A DNA stretch of 34,570 nt from Bisporella sp. PMI_857 (GCA_021307315.1 JAJSPD010000174.1:1-34570); one strand, 5' to 3'. Numbered from the stretch's first letter, positions 21,961-32,584 are shown. Program-made: numbers and translations. Notes: a model not told the origin generated them from the sequence alone.

Positions 21961-21971
21961 TTGTTACGCTG

Positions 21972-22777
21972 AAAATGAGCAGACCAATAAACTGAAATAA
22001 AAGATGGATTACGGTATTCGACTTCCATCTCTTGTATATTGCAGAAGGCATCATTAATCCCATAAATGCAACTATCATAGCTGCTCCATGCCAGAAGCTC
22101 GCAGTAAGTTTTATTGATTTTGAAGCGGAAAGAGGTATGTCCCAAGCACCCGAGTTGGTGAAACCTTCGATTTTGGGCCAAGCAAGTGCATTATTTGATC
22201 CAGATGGGACAGCTACCATATCGACATAGAATACGTCATGCAGTTGATGGTATCCAAGGCGCTGCTTGTCTGGATCTGCCGTTGGCATCTCATTGAAGTA
22301 GTTACTGGCCCAAATCCACGGCTGCGTTTTCTCGTTAAAATCAAGCGAGGACCATTTTTGGCAAGAATAACAAACCAGAAAGACTTCGTAGGATCCTTCT
22401 TTGGAAAGGACTGTCTTAAGTACTTCGACTTGAGGTAGATTATTCGGTACAAAGGGCTCCGTATGCGCACCAGTTGTTCGGACTGACACAGCAACGCGCT
22501 CTCTCTTCTTATCCGCCCATAAAAGAAACATCAAAGAACCGGCCATAAATTCTCCAATGCCAATTGCAATCCATCCTCCACCTAAAAGCGTTAGAAGTGC
22601 TGAAAAAGCCAGGTAGAGATCGGTCTCTTGGCTTGTGTGGTTTTGAAACTGGGAGAATGCCACGCAAAAGCTCGATAGTTCTGATTGTGAAGAGTAACAA
22701 TATTGAGCGTTATTTTCGGCGGCGAGTGCAATTGCCAAAAATGCGCCAAAGAAGCTTAACGATCGAGATGCTCGCAT
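21972..22777 (-). pseudogene. DOMON / cytochrome b561 membrane protein, 3' end cut off by hAT insertion
   Basis: The frame opens at 22777 with a signal peptide (MRASRSLSFFGAFLAIALAA). A DOMON domain of the cellobiose-dehydrogenase cytochrome type follows: GGWIAIGIGEFMAGSLMFLLW (67-87), RVAVSVRTTGAHTEPFVP, and YHQLHDVFYVDMVAV (176-190); M78 and one of these histidines are candidate haem ligands. A cytochrome b561 region then starts with FWHGAAMIVAFMGLMMPSA (H230) and HLLFQFIGLLIF (H258). The gene sequence ends at residue 268-269. The last codons up to the stop at 21947 are transposon terminal repeat. Several b561 helices are therefore missing and a working electron-transfer protein is unlikely. 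The remaining coding part is open, so the insertion may be fairly recent relative to decay. Confidence 0.87.
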
Positions 22778-23193
22778 TTTGAACTGTGAACGAGTCGCGT
22801 CACCCGAAGACGATAAGAAAGCAGAGATTTAAGACTAATGAATTGTCAAAGTGGAGTGTCTTTTTAAAAAGCGTATTTGACCGAACTTTAAGACGAGCTA
22901 GGAAAAGTATTGAAAGTTGTATTGTTATATTAGAATTGGAGCATTCACATGTATGAGCTAAGGCCAAAGAGGGAACTAGCTAACTAAACAAGGAAGTCGG
23001 CCTCCTCGCTTGTAAAGTAAGTTACGTTTGTTGTTTGTTCCAGTTTACTAGGGTAAGTAATCCTGCACTCAGCTACCGTAATAATACGACAGCATCTTGT
23101 AAGGTTAGAGTAAGTGACGCTGACTAACGTCAGCTGCGAGCACCAACAACTTAGCAACGTAGCAAACAGCCCTACATTCCGTTTTGCCTAACC
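22778..23193. other. Intergenic, no gene seen
   Basis: Normal-composition spacer between the DOMON gene start and the end of the beta-lactamase-fold gene. It must hold the DOMON promoter. I see no further gene or RNA. Confidence 0.6.
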
Positions 23194-24559
23194 TTAGTCA
23201 AACGTCGCCCAAGCATCACGCATGAACCGAGTGACGAGATTGTGTGCTTTCACATCGTAGCCTGGCAGCAACTGATTGCCAAACAGCATCATGCGCCCCT
23301 TTTCGCGGTTCATAGTCCAGATCAAGTTTGGCTGCCCCTCAAACGCCACTGTTCCCTTGGGAATGCCCGTGCCAGGGAGGGTATTATCCTCCTCCACGAG
23401 CACGCCCGCCACGGTCCAGTTAACTGCGGGCGGCGGCGACAATGCCCATGACACTTTGTGCGACACGCCCTCTTCCAAAGGGAGCAGGAAGCCATAGTTG
23501 GTGGTCTCGGCCTGCAGCGCCTGGTGCGCGCGGCTGCCGGGCGCCAGCTGGGGTGCGAACAGCATGTCACGATGCTCTTGTCGCCGGAGCAGCTTGCAGT
23601 CGGGCGACAGTAAGTCGCCAAAAAGGCGGGCGACGTCGGACATGCTACAAGTGAGGCCATATGTCTCCTCATCCTTAGCCACAAGACTGAGGATGCCGCC
23701 CGCGGTGTCTCGCTCTGTCCTGCGCTCCACCATTTGTAGGCGGCGCGTCCAAACGTGCGGGACCTGGGCTGGCACATAGGTGGAAGCAGTCATACCCAGG
23801 GTACCAAAGATATGCTCATTGACGTACTGTACATATCGCTCCTTGCCACCCAGCCGCTCGACGAGCAGCTGGACGTAGTAGATGCCCCAGCCGTAGTCAA
23901 AGCTCTCGCCCGGTTCGAAGAAGAGATGTGTAGAGCGGCTCTTGACCAGAAGGTGGGCGTCGTTAGGAAATTCCAACGGTGGCACACGGTCCTCGCTACC
24001 AAACCGCTCGATGTACGTGTCGCAGGTGCCCATGCCGCTCGTGTTGATAAGCAGGTCGCGCAACGTAACGTCGCGGGTCGGACGGCGAAGCACAATGCTT
24101 TTTTCCTTTTCCTTTTTCTCGCCACCGTCACTGTCGCTATCGCGACTACCTTCCTCCCCCACATCCACCTCCTCTATAAGCAAACACTGCTCGATCTCAG
24201 GAAGGTATTTCTTGACCGGCTCGTCGAGCGTCAGAATGTTGCGCTCAACCAGTTGCAAAGCCCCGATATTAGTAATAAACTTCCCCGCCGAGGTGAGCGA
24301 CATAGTACAGTCCGGATCTAGGGATGGCGACGTATCATCGAGAAACTGGCGTCCAGCCGCATACCGGTACAAGAAGTTTCCTGTTGATGTCCTGAGGTGT
24401 CAGCTGGATACTTCTTTTCTATCGCTATATTCGAGTTTCATTTCTTGTTAGGGGATACTCTCTCTTACCCTTGTTGTCAATAACCATAGCAACAGCACCT
24501 AGCAAGTGCCCGTTAACCGGGTTTGTCGCCTCGGCGAGCTCGGCTTCAAAAGCTTCCAT
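23194..24559 (-). CDS. Beta-lactamase-fold serine hydrolase / acyltransferase, two exons
   Basis: Exon 1 is 24559-24469 (MEAFEAELAEATNPVNGHLL, ending IDNKG). An 88-base intron (GTAAGA...CAACAG) follows, then exon 2 at 24380-23194, giving 425 residues. The family (class C beta-lactamase / esterase, which also includes LovD-type acyltransferases) is shown by S-A-G-K at 61-64 as the SxxK nucleophile motif, the following LQLVERNILTLDEPVKKYLPE, TLRDLLINTSGM, and FEPGESFDYGWGIYY with Y193 as the likely general base. Residues about 100-125 are an acidic/lysine-rich low-complexity insert (GSRDSDSDGGEKKEKEK). No signal peptide is seen, so it is probably cytosolic. The substrate is unknown. No polyketide or peptide synthase lies in the window, so a biosynthetic role is not supported by context. 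Confidence 0.88.
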
Positions 24560-24613
24560 TGTAGGCAGTTTTGCCTCTTTCTTACTCTTTCTTTGTTTTT
24601 CTTCTTTTGATTT

Positions 24614-24898
24614 CTAAGTGAGGGGAAAGGACGTAGGTAGAGGTGAGAAATAAGAAAGGGCAAAAAAGAAGAAAGAGATGTACAAAGTGTAGGGAACACT
24701 CTGACGTAAGATATTGTCAGTTGCAAGTCCAGCCTGTTTCTTGGCAAAAACCACGCTAATGAGTTCCCACCTTCCTATCATACCAGATTGACCACTCTTG
24801 ATTCTTGACAATAAACGTAATATTACTGCTATTAAACAGAGAGACAACCCAACCATTGCTGTGAGCAAAATTATATCAGTTCGATCTCTTAGTGGCAT
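24614..24898 (-). pseudogene. Fragment of a PTH11-like / fungal rhodopsin-domain membrane protein
   Basis: The frame starts MPLRDRTDIILLTAMVGLSL and continues with one strong membrane helix ending in ILRLLSRI, then a GRWELISVVFA stretch. This is the usual first helix and loop of fungal seven-helix integral membrane proteins. The remainder degenerates into F- and S-rich residues and no further helices follow before the beta-lactamase gene at 24559. I take it for a truncated relic. Confidence 0.5.
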
Positions 24899-25133
24899 AT
24901 TGCAAAGCCCTTCGGCAATACTTTTGGCTGCTAGTGAGTGTCAAAAGTTGTCCCAAAGTTCGTAGGGGAAGAAGAATACTTAGAGACTCTAGAACTGAGC
25001 AGCTGAAACTGATACACACTTCGAGCGTATGCATTTGCTGTCGACTTGTACAAAGATATCTTTTATCTTCCCCTCCCTTAAATTTATCTACACACCTCAC
25101 CTTTCCATTTAGTGCTTATTATTTTTTTGGGTA

Positions 25134-28100
25134 ATGCTAGCTTACAGCGCATATGAGAGAGACGGCCGACTAGTTGACTTGCAAACTAATTATTCACCAT
25201 TTATTGAGGCGACCCGTGATAACACCGTGGAAAAGCTCAATTCGCAAGCAGAGGAGTTTGTTGGCATGAAGACTATTATAAATAGATTCACGCCAGATGA
25301 ACAGATCACGGACAAAACAGAAAGGCCAGCAGTGCCCATGTCACTACTGAACTCGTCTAACCAGCTCTTTGCTGATTACCAGCCTCACAATAGCAATGTT
25401 TTCAGTACTATCGACGAGATGAGTTATCAGGCGGAAGACGACGTCTACAGAATCACGTCTGCTAATGTCAGCTACTATGTGGTTGGATGGCATACCGAAG
25501 GCGCTGAAAATCCTTTCTTCATGACAGAGGGGAATGAGGTTAAGTTGGATGAACGGATGACAGCACTGGCCATGAAGCTCAAGGACGAATCCACGGGTGG
25601 CGCAGAAATGTGGAAGGGTAGAAGCGTGTCCTCCGACATTCTCTGTCATGGTGCCATGTACGACGTGAAGTGGTCAAGTAAAGATGTCCCACCGGATCAC
25701 CTGGCTCATTACTCTGCTGAAATGCTTTCTAATAAGAGTCCAGTTGCAGTCGGGACAACAGCGGCGGAGTCGCTCTTTAGCTTGATACAGTCGTTCGCTG
25801 GGGATGATCAAGGAGATTTAAAAGACTTAAGGACGACATTATGCAAATCCGAACTCTGGTTCATGATCACGACGAAGGTGTGCAGAGCGGGATCAAGGCC
25901 CGAGATTTGCTTGAAACGGATGCTTACCAGAAGCATGAAGGGGGATCAAGATGGTTTCTGAATAATGAGGACACGAAGCAGCAATATGACGAAGCAGATC
26001 CAGGCGGCGCTCAGATTTCGAAGCTCAATGCCTTACAAGAGGTTTTGGACAGCAATAATAGAATCCTAAAAGGATATCTTAGGACCTCTTCTTGCTCTGG
26101 TGGAAGTATATGTCTGGGGCTATCCACGGAGTCGAACAAGACAAAGTCGAACAACTCAAAACAGTAATCAAGAACCAGACCGTACTATGGGATAGTCTTC
26201 AAAAAAACATTTCCGATCTAAAGGCACAAATGAAGCCTATCCAAAACAAGTTTAGTGACAGCATCAAGAAAGGCACAGCGCCAGTCTTTGCGCAGAAACG
26301 AGATCCCACTTTACTAGTTGGTGGAGTGCAGTCTGGCTGAGTTCATGACTTTCTTGAGAGCCTTCAAATTCGCATTCATACTCAAACTGCATTTGATAAT
26401 GAGACTGCCCCAGGGAGCACACCTTGAAGTGCTTCGTATAAGCAGTTTATGAATCTTGTTGTTCCAAAATTTCCAACAAAGGACTCTAAACGACTGCAGG
26501 ATGGGGCAAAGAAATTGCTCGTTAAGTTTGGTGTACTCAGCAACACGGTGCGAACAAACTCACTGCAGAGTGTAACACCACTCTACAACGATAATCTTGA
26601 CGATCCTCAGATGTGGCTAGATCGATGGTCTGTACAGCCCTGGTTGCCCCTATTTATCGAGTGGCAAGCAGAGTATTATCACATTCCATATAATCATTCC
26701 AGCCTGGAGTCCCGGACTAGGGAGACCACCGATTCCAAGGAGAATGTGGTACAGTGGGGAATTAAGGATGGCGTTAACCTTTCCACAGATCTTACTGTTC
26801 GAGAAACTGTTCGTTCTGTATAAGGCCGTGTTCTTCTGCTTCCACAGCCGACTTATTCGCTTACCAACGCCGTCGAACAAGTTCTCTCCAACACAAGCTT
26901 CTCTATCGAGCTTCCTCCCGATGAAGTCAGGTTTCTTAGGGATAAAAGTATATATAACCAGTTGCCATTCCAATCATCTACTATGACCGGTCTGGCTTCC
27001 TATCTCACCACCAAAGTCGTCGGAACACACATCAAACCAAACTAGCGCGCAAAGGGTAAGGGAGTTGTAGCGAGTGCTGCGGCGCAGAATGTGTCCACGG
27101 GAATCCTCGAGCCTTCTAATGTCAATCATTTTCTCGCAGAGATCATTAGTCAAGAGACTGGGCTCACTCCATACGGGATGCCAGCCGTTAGCGGACCCGG
27201 CGGATACTCTACAGAAAATACCAAACACTATTACACATGACGTTGCTCCGCCTGCCTGTGAGTATGCCCAGATACCACCGTCAATCTCTCAGCCGGCTAG
27301 GATAAATACGGCGTTTTGTAAATCAGACTCTAGTAATCCGTTTCAATGGAGACCTATAAATGACTGGAAGAATCCGGTATATGGTTGGATCCTTATGAGC
27401 TATGCAGACTACGGTATGCAGTTCTTCACCAAGGAAAGTACTTTCTAACGTGAGCTCAGATTTGGAGAGTCTGAAAGAATCGTGGCAACGAACCCATAGA
27501 CGCCATATCCACCTCCCAGTTCTGGCAGCGACACAACTTAATTGAATCTCGTCATTAAGGCATTACTCTCCAGTGACGAGGCTAAGTATAATGCGAGCTT
27601 TCTATTTGATGATCACCTTCGCATTCGAGGACGTCGAGGCAACAGATCCATGTCGGAATGATCATACTGGCTTCGTACAATAGTTCATACTGGCTTCGTA
27701 CAGTAGTTGTTTAATAATGGATTAGTGGGTTATACGTGCCTTGGCGAAAGGGGCCATACGTGTATATAGAGAACTAGTCGTACAAAGATTAGAAGGACAC
27801 ACAGACAAATATAACTACCCTTACATACTAGTAGGAGTGGTTGTACGTCTGTGTGAAATACCATATTCGAATACCAGGTTCACCCAACAATCCAAGCTAC
27901 GCTCAGTGCATCAATAGCATCACCGGACGTCCTTTGGCACTGGTCAATATGGCCTTCTCACTCGAACTTGGTTCTTACCCAATAACGAACGAATCAGAAG
28001 TCAAAGGTACTCAAGATTATTCTCTTGTCCTTGAGGAAGCCGAGAAGGGCAAAAAGAGGCCATTCCGAGGCATATCAGAGTTTGCAACCGGCACGGCGGA

Positions 28101-28608
28101 CGTGCCAGCTAATCTCAACGAGCTTAAGCAGTACCAATTTCCTCTCCAGGTCGGGGACAGACAACGCTCATTCGACGGCATCATTGGAATCTGGAAAACC
28201 AAGGACGACGCTGCGGCCAAGAAAACTGGCGGTGGCCTCAATTCAAGCTTCGACTACAGCACCTTGCACACTTTCTGGCCCGACGACAACTCCCCACCCA
28301 TTCTGCAAACAATAACGCCACAAACAATGAGTCTAGCCGCCTTCTATACCGCCCCAGATAAACTCGTCGATGGCAGCTACATCCTAATCTCACCCAATGA
28401 ACAAGCTCAACAACGAAATTCACACCTTCAGGTTATATCTGCCCTCATCGACCCTTTCGCCGCTGTCCACGCATACACCGGTATCCTCCCCACAGTCTCA
28501 CTCACGCTTCCACACTGGATAACCGAGCAAGCCCTACAACAAATGACCACCGACTTTTCTCAAGAGTCTGGAAGGGCAGGACGGAATGGCTAGCTCAATT
28601 GGTATGAT
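25134..28608 (+). pseudogene. Very long broken gene of unknown function
   Basis: One protein is recognisable across three frames. Segment one (25134 to about 25830) contains YYVVGWHTEGAENPFF, ILCHGAMYDVKW and PVAVGTTAAESLFSLI. A frameshift near 25830 is followed by a helical part with GGSRWFLN, and another frameshift lies near 26090. A third segment has VLWDSLQKNISDLKAQM and APVFAQKRDPTLLVGGVQSG. Later there are TGA stops near 26338 and 26425, a break near 26820, and further stops up to about 27660. The segment 27841-28593 is again open: RIPGSPNNPSYAQCIN, ITGRPLALVNMAFSLELGS, QYQFPLQVGDRQRSFDGIIG, ALIDPFAAVHAYTGILP. The order suggests a single protein well above 1000 residues, cut off at its C-terminus. 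I recall similar uncharacterised giant proteins in fungi and bacteria but cannot name a family. It is not functional here. Confidence 0.6.
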
Positions 28609-28808
28609 TCGTTCTGCATGGAAACTGCAGCAAAACCCCACTGCTATAACTAACAAGAGAGCTATGCAGCTTTACCTATCGCGGTCATATTGCTGCTGTG
28701 GTATTCTCAGCCAATTTATCGATGACCCTTCCGAGTAGCGATGGTGCATGAAAGGTAAGGAGCTCTGTGAAATGTGTGCTCGCGACCATCATGAAGTCCG
28801 ACCACTGC

Positions 28809-29480
28809 CGGCTCAACATCGATTGAAGATGTGGGAGAAACGAACGCTGCAGGACCAAGATTCATTCAACTTTACGTGCCTCATGACGATAAGCTTACCC
28901 TTTCATTGCTATAGCGAGCTCATCATAGTGGATTCGCGGCTTGTATTCTTATTTTGAATACCTAGCAATTAGAATAGCACTATCATGATATTGCTACTTC
29001 AAACTACGCATCTTATCATGGAGTTGGTGCGGAGTTGTGCCTTTCTCATCCAATGTTCCGGAAGAGATTAATGGAAGCTGAAAATGATCCTGAGACACAG
29101 CAAAACGAGGCAGGAGCATTGTGGACTGAAAGTATCTGGCATGGTCGAGCATGGACCTGGGAGAAGCTCCTATGGGTGATGGGGCGGTGGAAGAGGATTA
29201 GCAATGGGAGACTATTTTGCTTGAAGAATATTCAAGGTGGGGATGATGGAACGAAGGTAGTCGAGATAGGTGTAAATGGAATCGTTGTGAGCAACCATGC
29301 GTAGAGACAGGTTGATGGGTGCTTTAGAAGAAAATTGCTGATGGTGAGTTTTACGATGACTTTCTATAGTGAACTTGACCAATAAGTCTTAAGCTGTTGG
29401 CGGGCAGATACATATCATGTTCGATTTTGGAATCAGAGGGTTGTCGGATCAACCGTGAAAGTGTAGAAAGCTTGCCAAAC
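28809..29480 (+). pseudogene. FMN-dependent alpha-hydroxy-acid dehydrogenase remnant
   Basis: Pieces appear in order: STSIEDVGETNAAGPRFIQL then PHDDKLTLSLL with a stop (28809-28915); HPMFRKRLMEAEN (from about 29044); WEKLLWVMGRWKRISNGR then FCLKNIQ; EIGVNGIVVSNHA, a stop where glycine is expected, and RQVDG (29264-29317); and finally VGGQIHIMFDFGIRGLSD near 29395-29450. These match the FMN_dh family (lactate dehydrogenase / lactate oxidase type), including the GIVVSNH.GRQ.DG active-site region and the FD.GIR.G.D phosphate-binding region. The N-terminal third and the C-terminus are missing or unreadable, and several stops are present. Confidence 0.75.
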
Positions 29481-29830
29481 ACAGCGGCTTTGATTTCGGA
29501 AAGATCAAGACTGTGAGTATATAAGATAGTAGTAAATCTAAACGAAACAACTACTCGGAGAAGGTCGCACTGATCCGCCACCTCGTGCTTCCTCCTGAAT
29601 TAGTGGCCTAATTTCTATATCTACCTATTTTAGCTCTGCCAGTAATCACCTGACCCGAGCTTCGTATGAAGAAGATCTCTGTAGTACGACAAGCATTTCA
29701 AAAGTTAGTTTGCGGAGAGCAATAGAGGGCTTTAAACCTTTTATTTCGAAACCTCAGCTAATACCTTATATATACATAAGAACTTTCATCTATGCGGGGG
29801 TTTCTACTATCGATAAAACATGCTAGACAG
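29481..29830. other. No gene seen
   Basis: About 350 bases between two converging pseudogenes. Short frames only, with no repeat or RNA structure that I can support. Confidence 0.5.
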
Positions 29831-31735
29831 TTACACTCGCTCTCCGAAGGTTCTTGTTCCATATTTGATCCTTGCAAGAACGTGTCCTTCATCTGTAGCA
29901 TCTAGCCCATTGAATGTATACATATCTCCTGCTGGCATGAGAATTGTGTCATTCAATGTAGGCATGGCTTTGTTGAGAGTAAACATCAAAGTCTGGATCG
30001 ACGCGTTGGTGAATGTCTGAAAGTCAGGTAAATGACTTATCGCACCACTCCAGTTAAGGTTGGGCATGTTCACTCCAAGGCCGACATTGAACTGCTACCA
30101 CCCCATGCAAAGGCCCACAAGCGAGTTTCGGCCTCTTCTTGTCTGATGTTTACCTGACCGTCGTTAATCTCAGGCAGTACGCTGTCTCCAAGTGTAAAAA
30201 CCCATCGGCCGTCTTCGCTTGTATCGACAACAAGGACTATTCGAAACTTCAAGAAGACATCGCCGTCTTCAAGTCGATTCATGTTTGATCCTCGGTAAGC
30301 GGAGTCGAAGTGATAGCAAAGTGCAGTATTAAAGGTTAGAAAAAGTCTATGCGTTCCGTTGACTTGATTTTGCTGAGCAGGGTCACCGGACATGGTCGCG
30401 ACAACCTCACGATAACCTTTGATTAATGGTTAGTACTAGTCACTGCTTTCCTTTGCCAGCGGAAACTGGACTCACCTTTAATCTTTTGGTCACCTGGGTC
30501 TGTTTCAATATTGAAAAAGGAGCTATTCTCCTATCTCTCCCAGCTACTCTCGAAGTCTTCTTTGACTGACCACTGTGTTCATTAACTGGCTTACTGATGG
30601 TCAAAGCTGATTGATTCAAATTTCTCGTCTTTCCATATCATAGAAAGTCCGTGGCCATGATAGTTCCGGTATCCATCGAATTGAAGAATCCTTTTGCTAA
30701 CATCCTACTGATTAGATGGCCTTGAGCTAGTTGGCGTGAGAAGGCCATGACTCCACTAAATCCTTAGTTGGGGCGAAACCATGTCTGCAGCTTGATATTC
30801 AAGGCTGCAAGATCTACATTGCCTCGGTCTTCGCTCTCATCAGGGTCCCTGTGGGTTGTGACGAGATAGTTAAGCAGTGACGGGATGTTACCGTTTGGTG
30901 GCACCACACTCAACTGGAAGCTTCGAGGAATGAACGATGGTGGGGTAGGATGCGAAGACACCTGGACGGACGCCGGCTTTTGAACTATAACGTAACCCAG
31001 AATGAAAGGATTTTGCCTGCTCGGGATGCTGGGTGCCGCAAGGGCTCCTGCTGTGTCCACGTAGCCCATTATAACTTCTTTTTAACTCCCTACAAATAAC
31101 ACTATCCACGTCGTTGCCAGATTCATCATGCACAACCAAGGATGAGGAAGGGGTCCTGGACTCAAGGACGCAAAAGAGGGATGAGATCATTAGATCTTGT
31201 GAGGAAACAGCCAGGCTCTCTAGACTGCTTTGTACATATGGTTTGAGAACGGCCGGATGTTGATCTACATGCAGTTTGACGGGTGAATAAGCTATTCCAT
31301 AGCATTTTGGATTTGTTGACTGGTGACATTGCACACCCAGGAGACCGACCAACCATCCATGGTGATAGAGTGCGCCTTATCGTCGACAAAGTAGGTGAGA
31401 AATGAAGAGCTTTCGTTTTCTTTGAAAAGTTTGAGGAGAATGGAAGCTTGTGTTGTGGTGTCAGCAGCTAGATGAACCTCTGGGCGACGAATATGTCCAC
31501 TAAGATGACGTTTTTTGCCATTCTTTGCTGATTCGAATGATATCTCATGGTCGATTAAGTAGTGCTGCTTTGGCTTGGCGCCGGTGGGTTCTCCAGAAGC
31601 ATCGAGCGCTGGAAGAAGCATCCGGTTCAATGGTGTGTTATAGAGAATTTTGAGCTGGTTTTGAATGACTGTCTCCTTGAGGGAGAGGACCATTGGGGTC
31701 GGTAAACCGGTGTGTTGCCCTAGGGTTAGGGTCAA
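29831..31735 (-). pseudogene. Broken gene of unknown function converging on the dehydrogenase remnant
   Basis: On the minus strand one protein can be followed through several breaks. First comes TPLNRMLLPALDASGEPTG, HYLIDHEISFESAKNGKKRH and ITMDGWSVSWVCNVTSQQI (to 31292). A frameshift leads to YSPVKLHVDQHPAVLKPYV. Another frameshift near 31070 leads to MGYVDTAGALAAPSIPSRQN with LGYVIVQ and PRSFQLSVVPPNGNIPSLL, ending WFRPN at 30764. Stops follow near 30770 and 30640. Between about 30420 and 30477 a likely intron is still readable (AAAG/GTGAGT, branch TACTAAC, acceptor AAAG). After it come LFLTFNTALCYHFDSAYRG, WVFTLGDSVLPEINDGQV and, after one more stop, a C-terminal segment to 29831. Soluble and rich in beta strand by appearance. 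I do not recognise the family. No convincing ATG start was found. Confidence 0.6.
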
Positions 31736-31810
31736 CTTTCATGCCCCATAGGGCGTAAATCTTTTTTGAGGATAAATTTTAGGACTTTTGCAATATCATG
31801 TCTTTTGACA

Positions 31811-32395
31811 ATGGCGGAGCCGTTTGGCATTGCATCTGTTTTCATTGCTTGTGTTGACTGCTTCGAGTACGTCCAGTTTGGCCCTCACTTCGGTCGAGAT
31901 TTCGAGACCAGCAAACTTGCTCTTAACTGCGCGAGACTCCGCCTTACACGATGGGGCGAGTCTGTCAACATCTACGACGATCCTAAACTAGGCAGGCAAG
32001 ATACTACTGCGACCGAGATCCAACTTGCAAAGGATGCGTTGCTCAAAATCTTGTGCTCTTCGCGGACACCGATCTCCAAAAAGTATAAGTTGACTGCGAA
32101 GGCTGGCGATATAGATCCGAAGATGTCGTGCTGGACAACAAGACGAAGGCTTCGCTACACAGCGCCAAAAGAAGGGCCGATTCTTGAAGCTTGTCGCTCT
32201 ATCACAGGCTACTCTGAAAGACCTTTTTGAATAGACTTTCTCACTCACCGACGAAATCGAAAAATCATCCCCCGCACTTCAGGCCCAAACCACGCTTGTA
32301 CAACAAGATTTCACAAGTATGATACTATCGAGGTGGAGGAAGGCGGAAAGGCTCTGATCGGGAACAAGTATAGTGGGAAGGATTTTTGGGATTAA
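31811..32395 (+). pseudogene. het-s-like gene: HeLo domain plus HET-s-type amyloid motif, frameshifted
   Basis: The ATG at 31811 begins MAEPFGIAS, followed by CVDCFEYVQFG.HFGRDFE, LALNCARLRLTRWGESVNIY and a LAKDALLKIL helix. This is the HeLo (prion-inhibition and propagation) domain, the membrane-acting part of HET-S-type proteins. The frame goes wrong near 32100 and stops at 32230. In another frame LTDEIEKSSPALQAQTTLVQ is readable near 32245-32310, as expected for a later HeLo helix. In a third frame the end (about 32317-32395) reads VEEGGKALIGNKYSGKDFWD and a stop, which closely matches the C-terminal amyloid repeat of the HET-s prion-forming domain. Only one amyloid repeat is seen, the region between is shortened, and the N-terminal helix seems short. 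It is not functional as it stands. No NLR partner gene is in the window. Confidence 0.83.
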
Positions 32396-32584
32396 GCACA
32401 TTTGTCACATTTGCAAGCAGGCGACACCATTTATACTGTAATGTATCTGAAAAGCCGCTAGGCCTGCGCGAACCTGCTTCAAGAAACCCAGTCGAACTGA
32501 AAAACAGAGCAAACTAATTTCCATTTCTCTTACAGCAATCTATTCCCGCGCCCTGCTTTAGTACATCCGCGCCACTGGCGCTCT

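Larger units (their letters stand above)
15137..21971 (-). mobile_element. Outer hAT DNA transposon, RIP-degraded, split by a second hAT
   Basis: The ends are inverted: cagcgtaacc at 15137 and gttacgctg ending at 21971, each followed inward by blocks of repeated ttgattt/ttgattaatca. Its transposase is on the minus strand. The start is near 21340 (MSTFQNNAIVKLNLAQNN) and the hAT dimerisation domain is at 15430-15586. Without the nested insert it is about 3.5 kb, a normal hAT size. Base composition is extremely AT-rich, with stops throughout. The 8 bases outside (tctccaac and aaaatgag) do not match. Confidence 0.8.

Noticed and set aside
23276..24451. Several long frames antisense to the beta-lactamase-fold gene
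   Set aside because: Shadows of the GC-rich coding strand. None has recognisable motifs, while the minus-strand gene does.
22778..25133. Secondary-metabolite cluster around the beta-lactamase-fold gene
   Set aside because: No synthase, cytochrome P450, transporter or regulator gene is visible near it.
31719..31733. Telomere-like ccctagggttaggg
   Set aside because: Only two units, lying within the readable start of the broken minus-strand gene. Too short to call an interstitial telomere.
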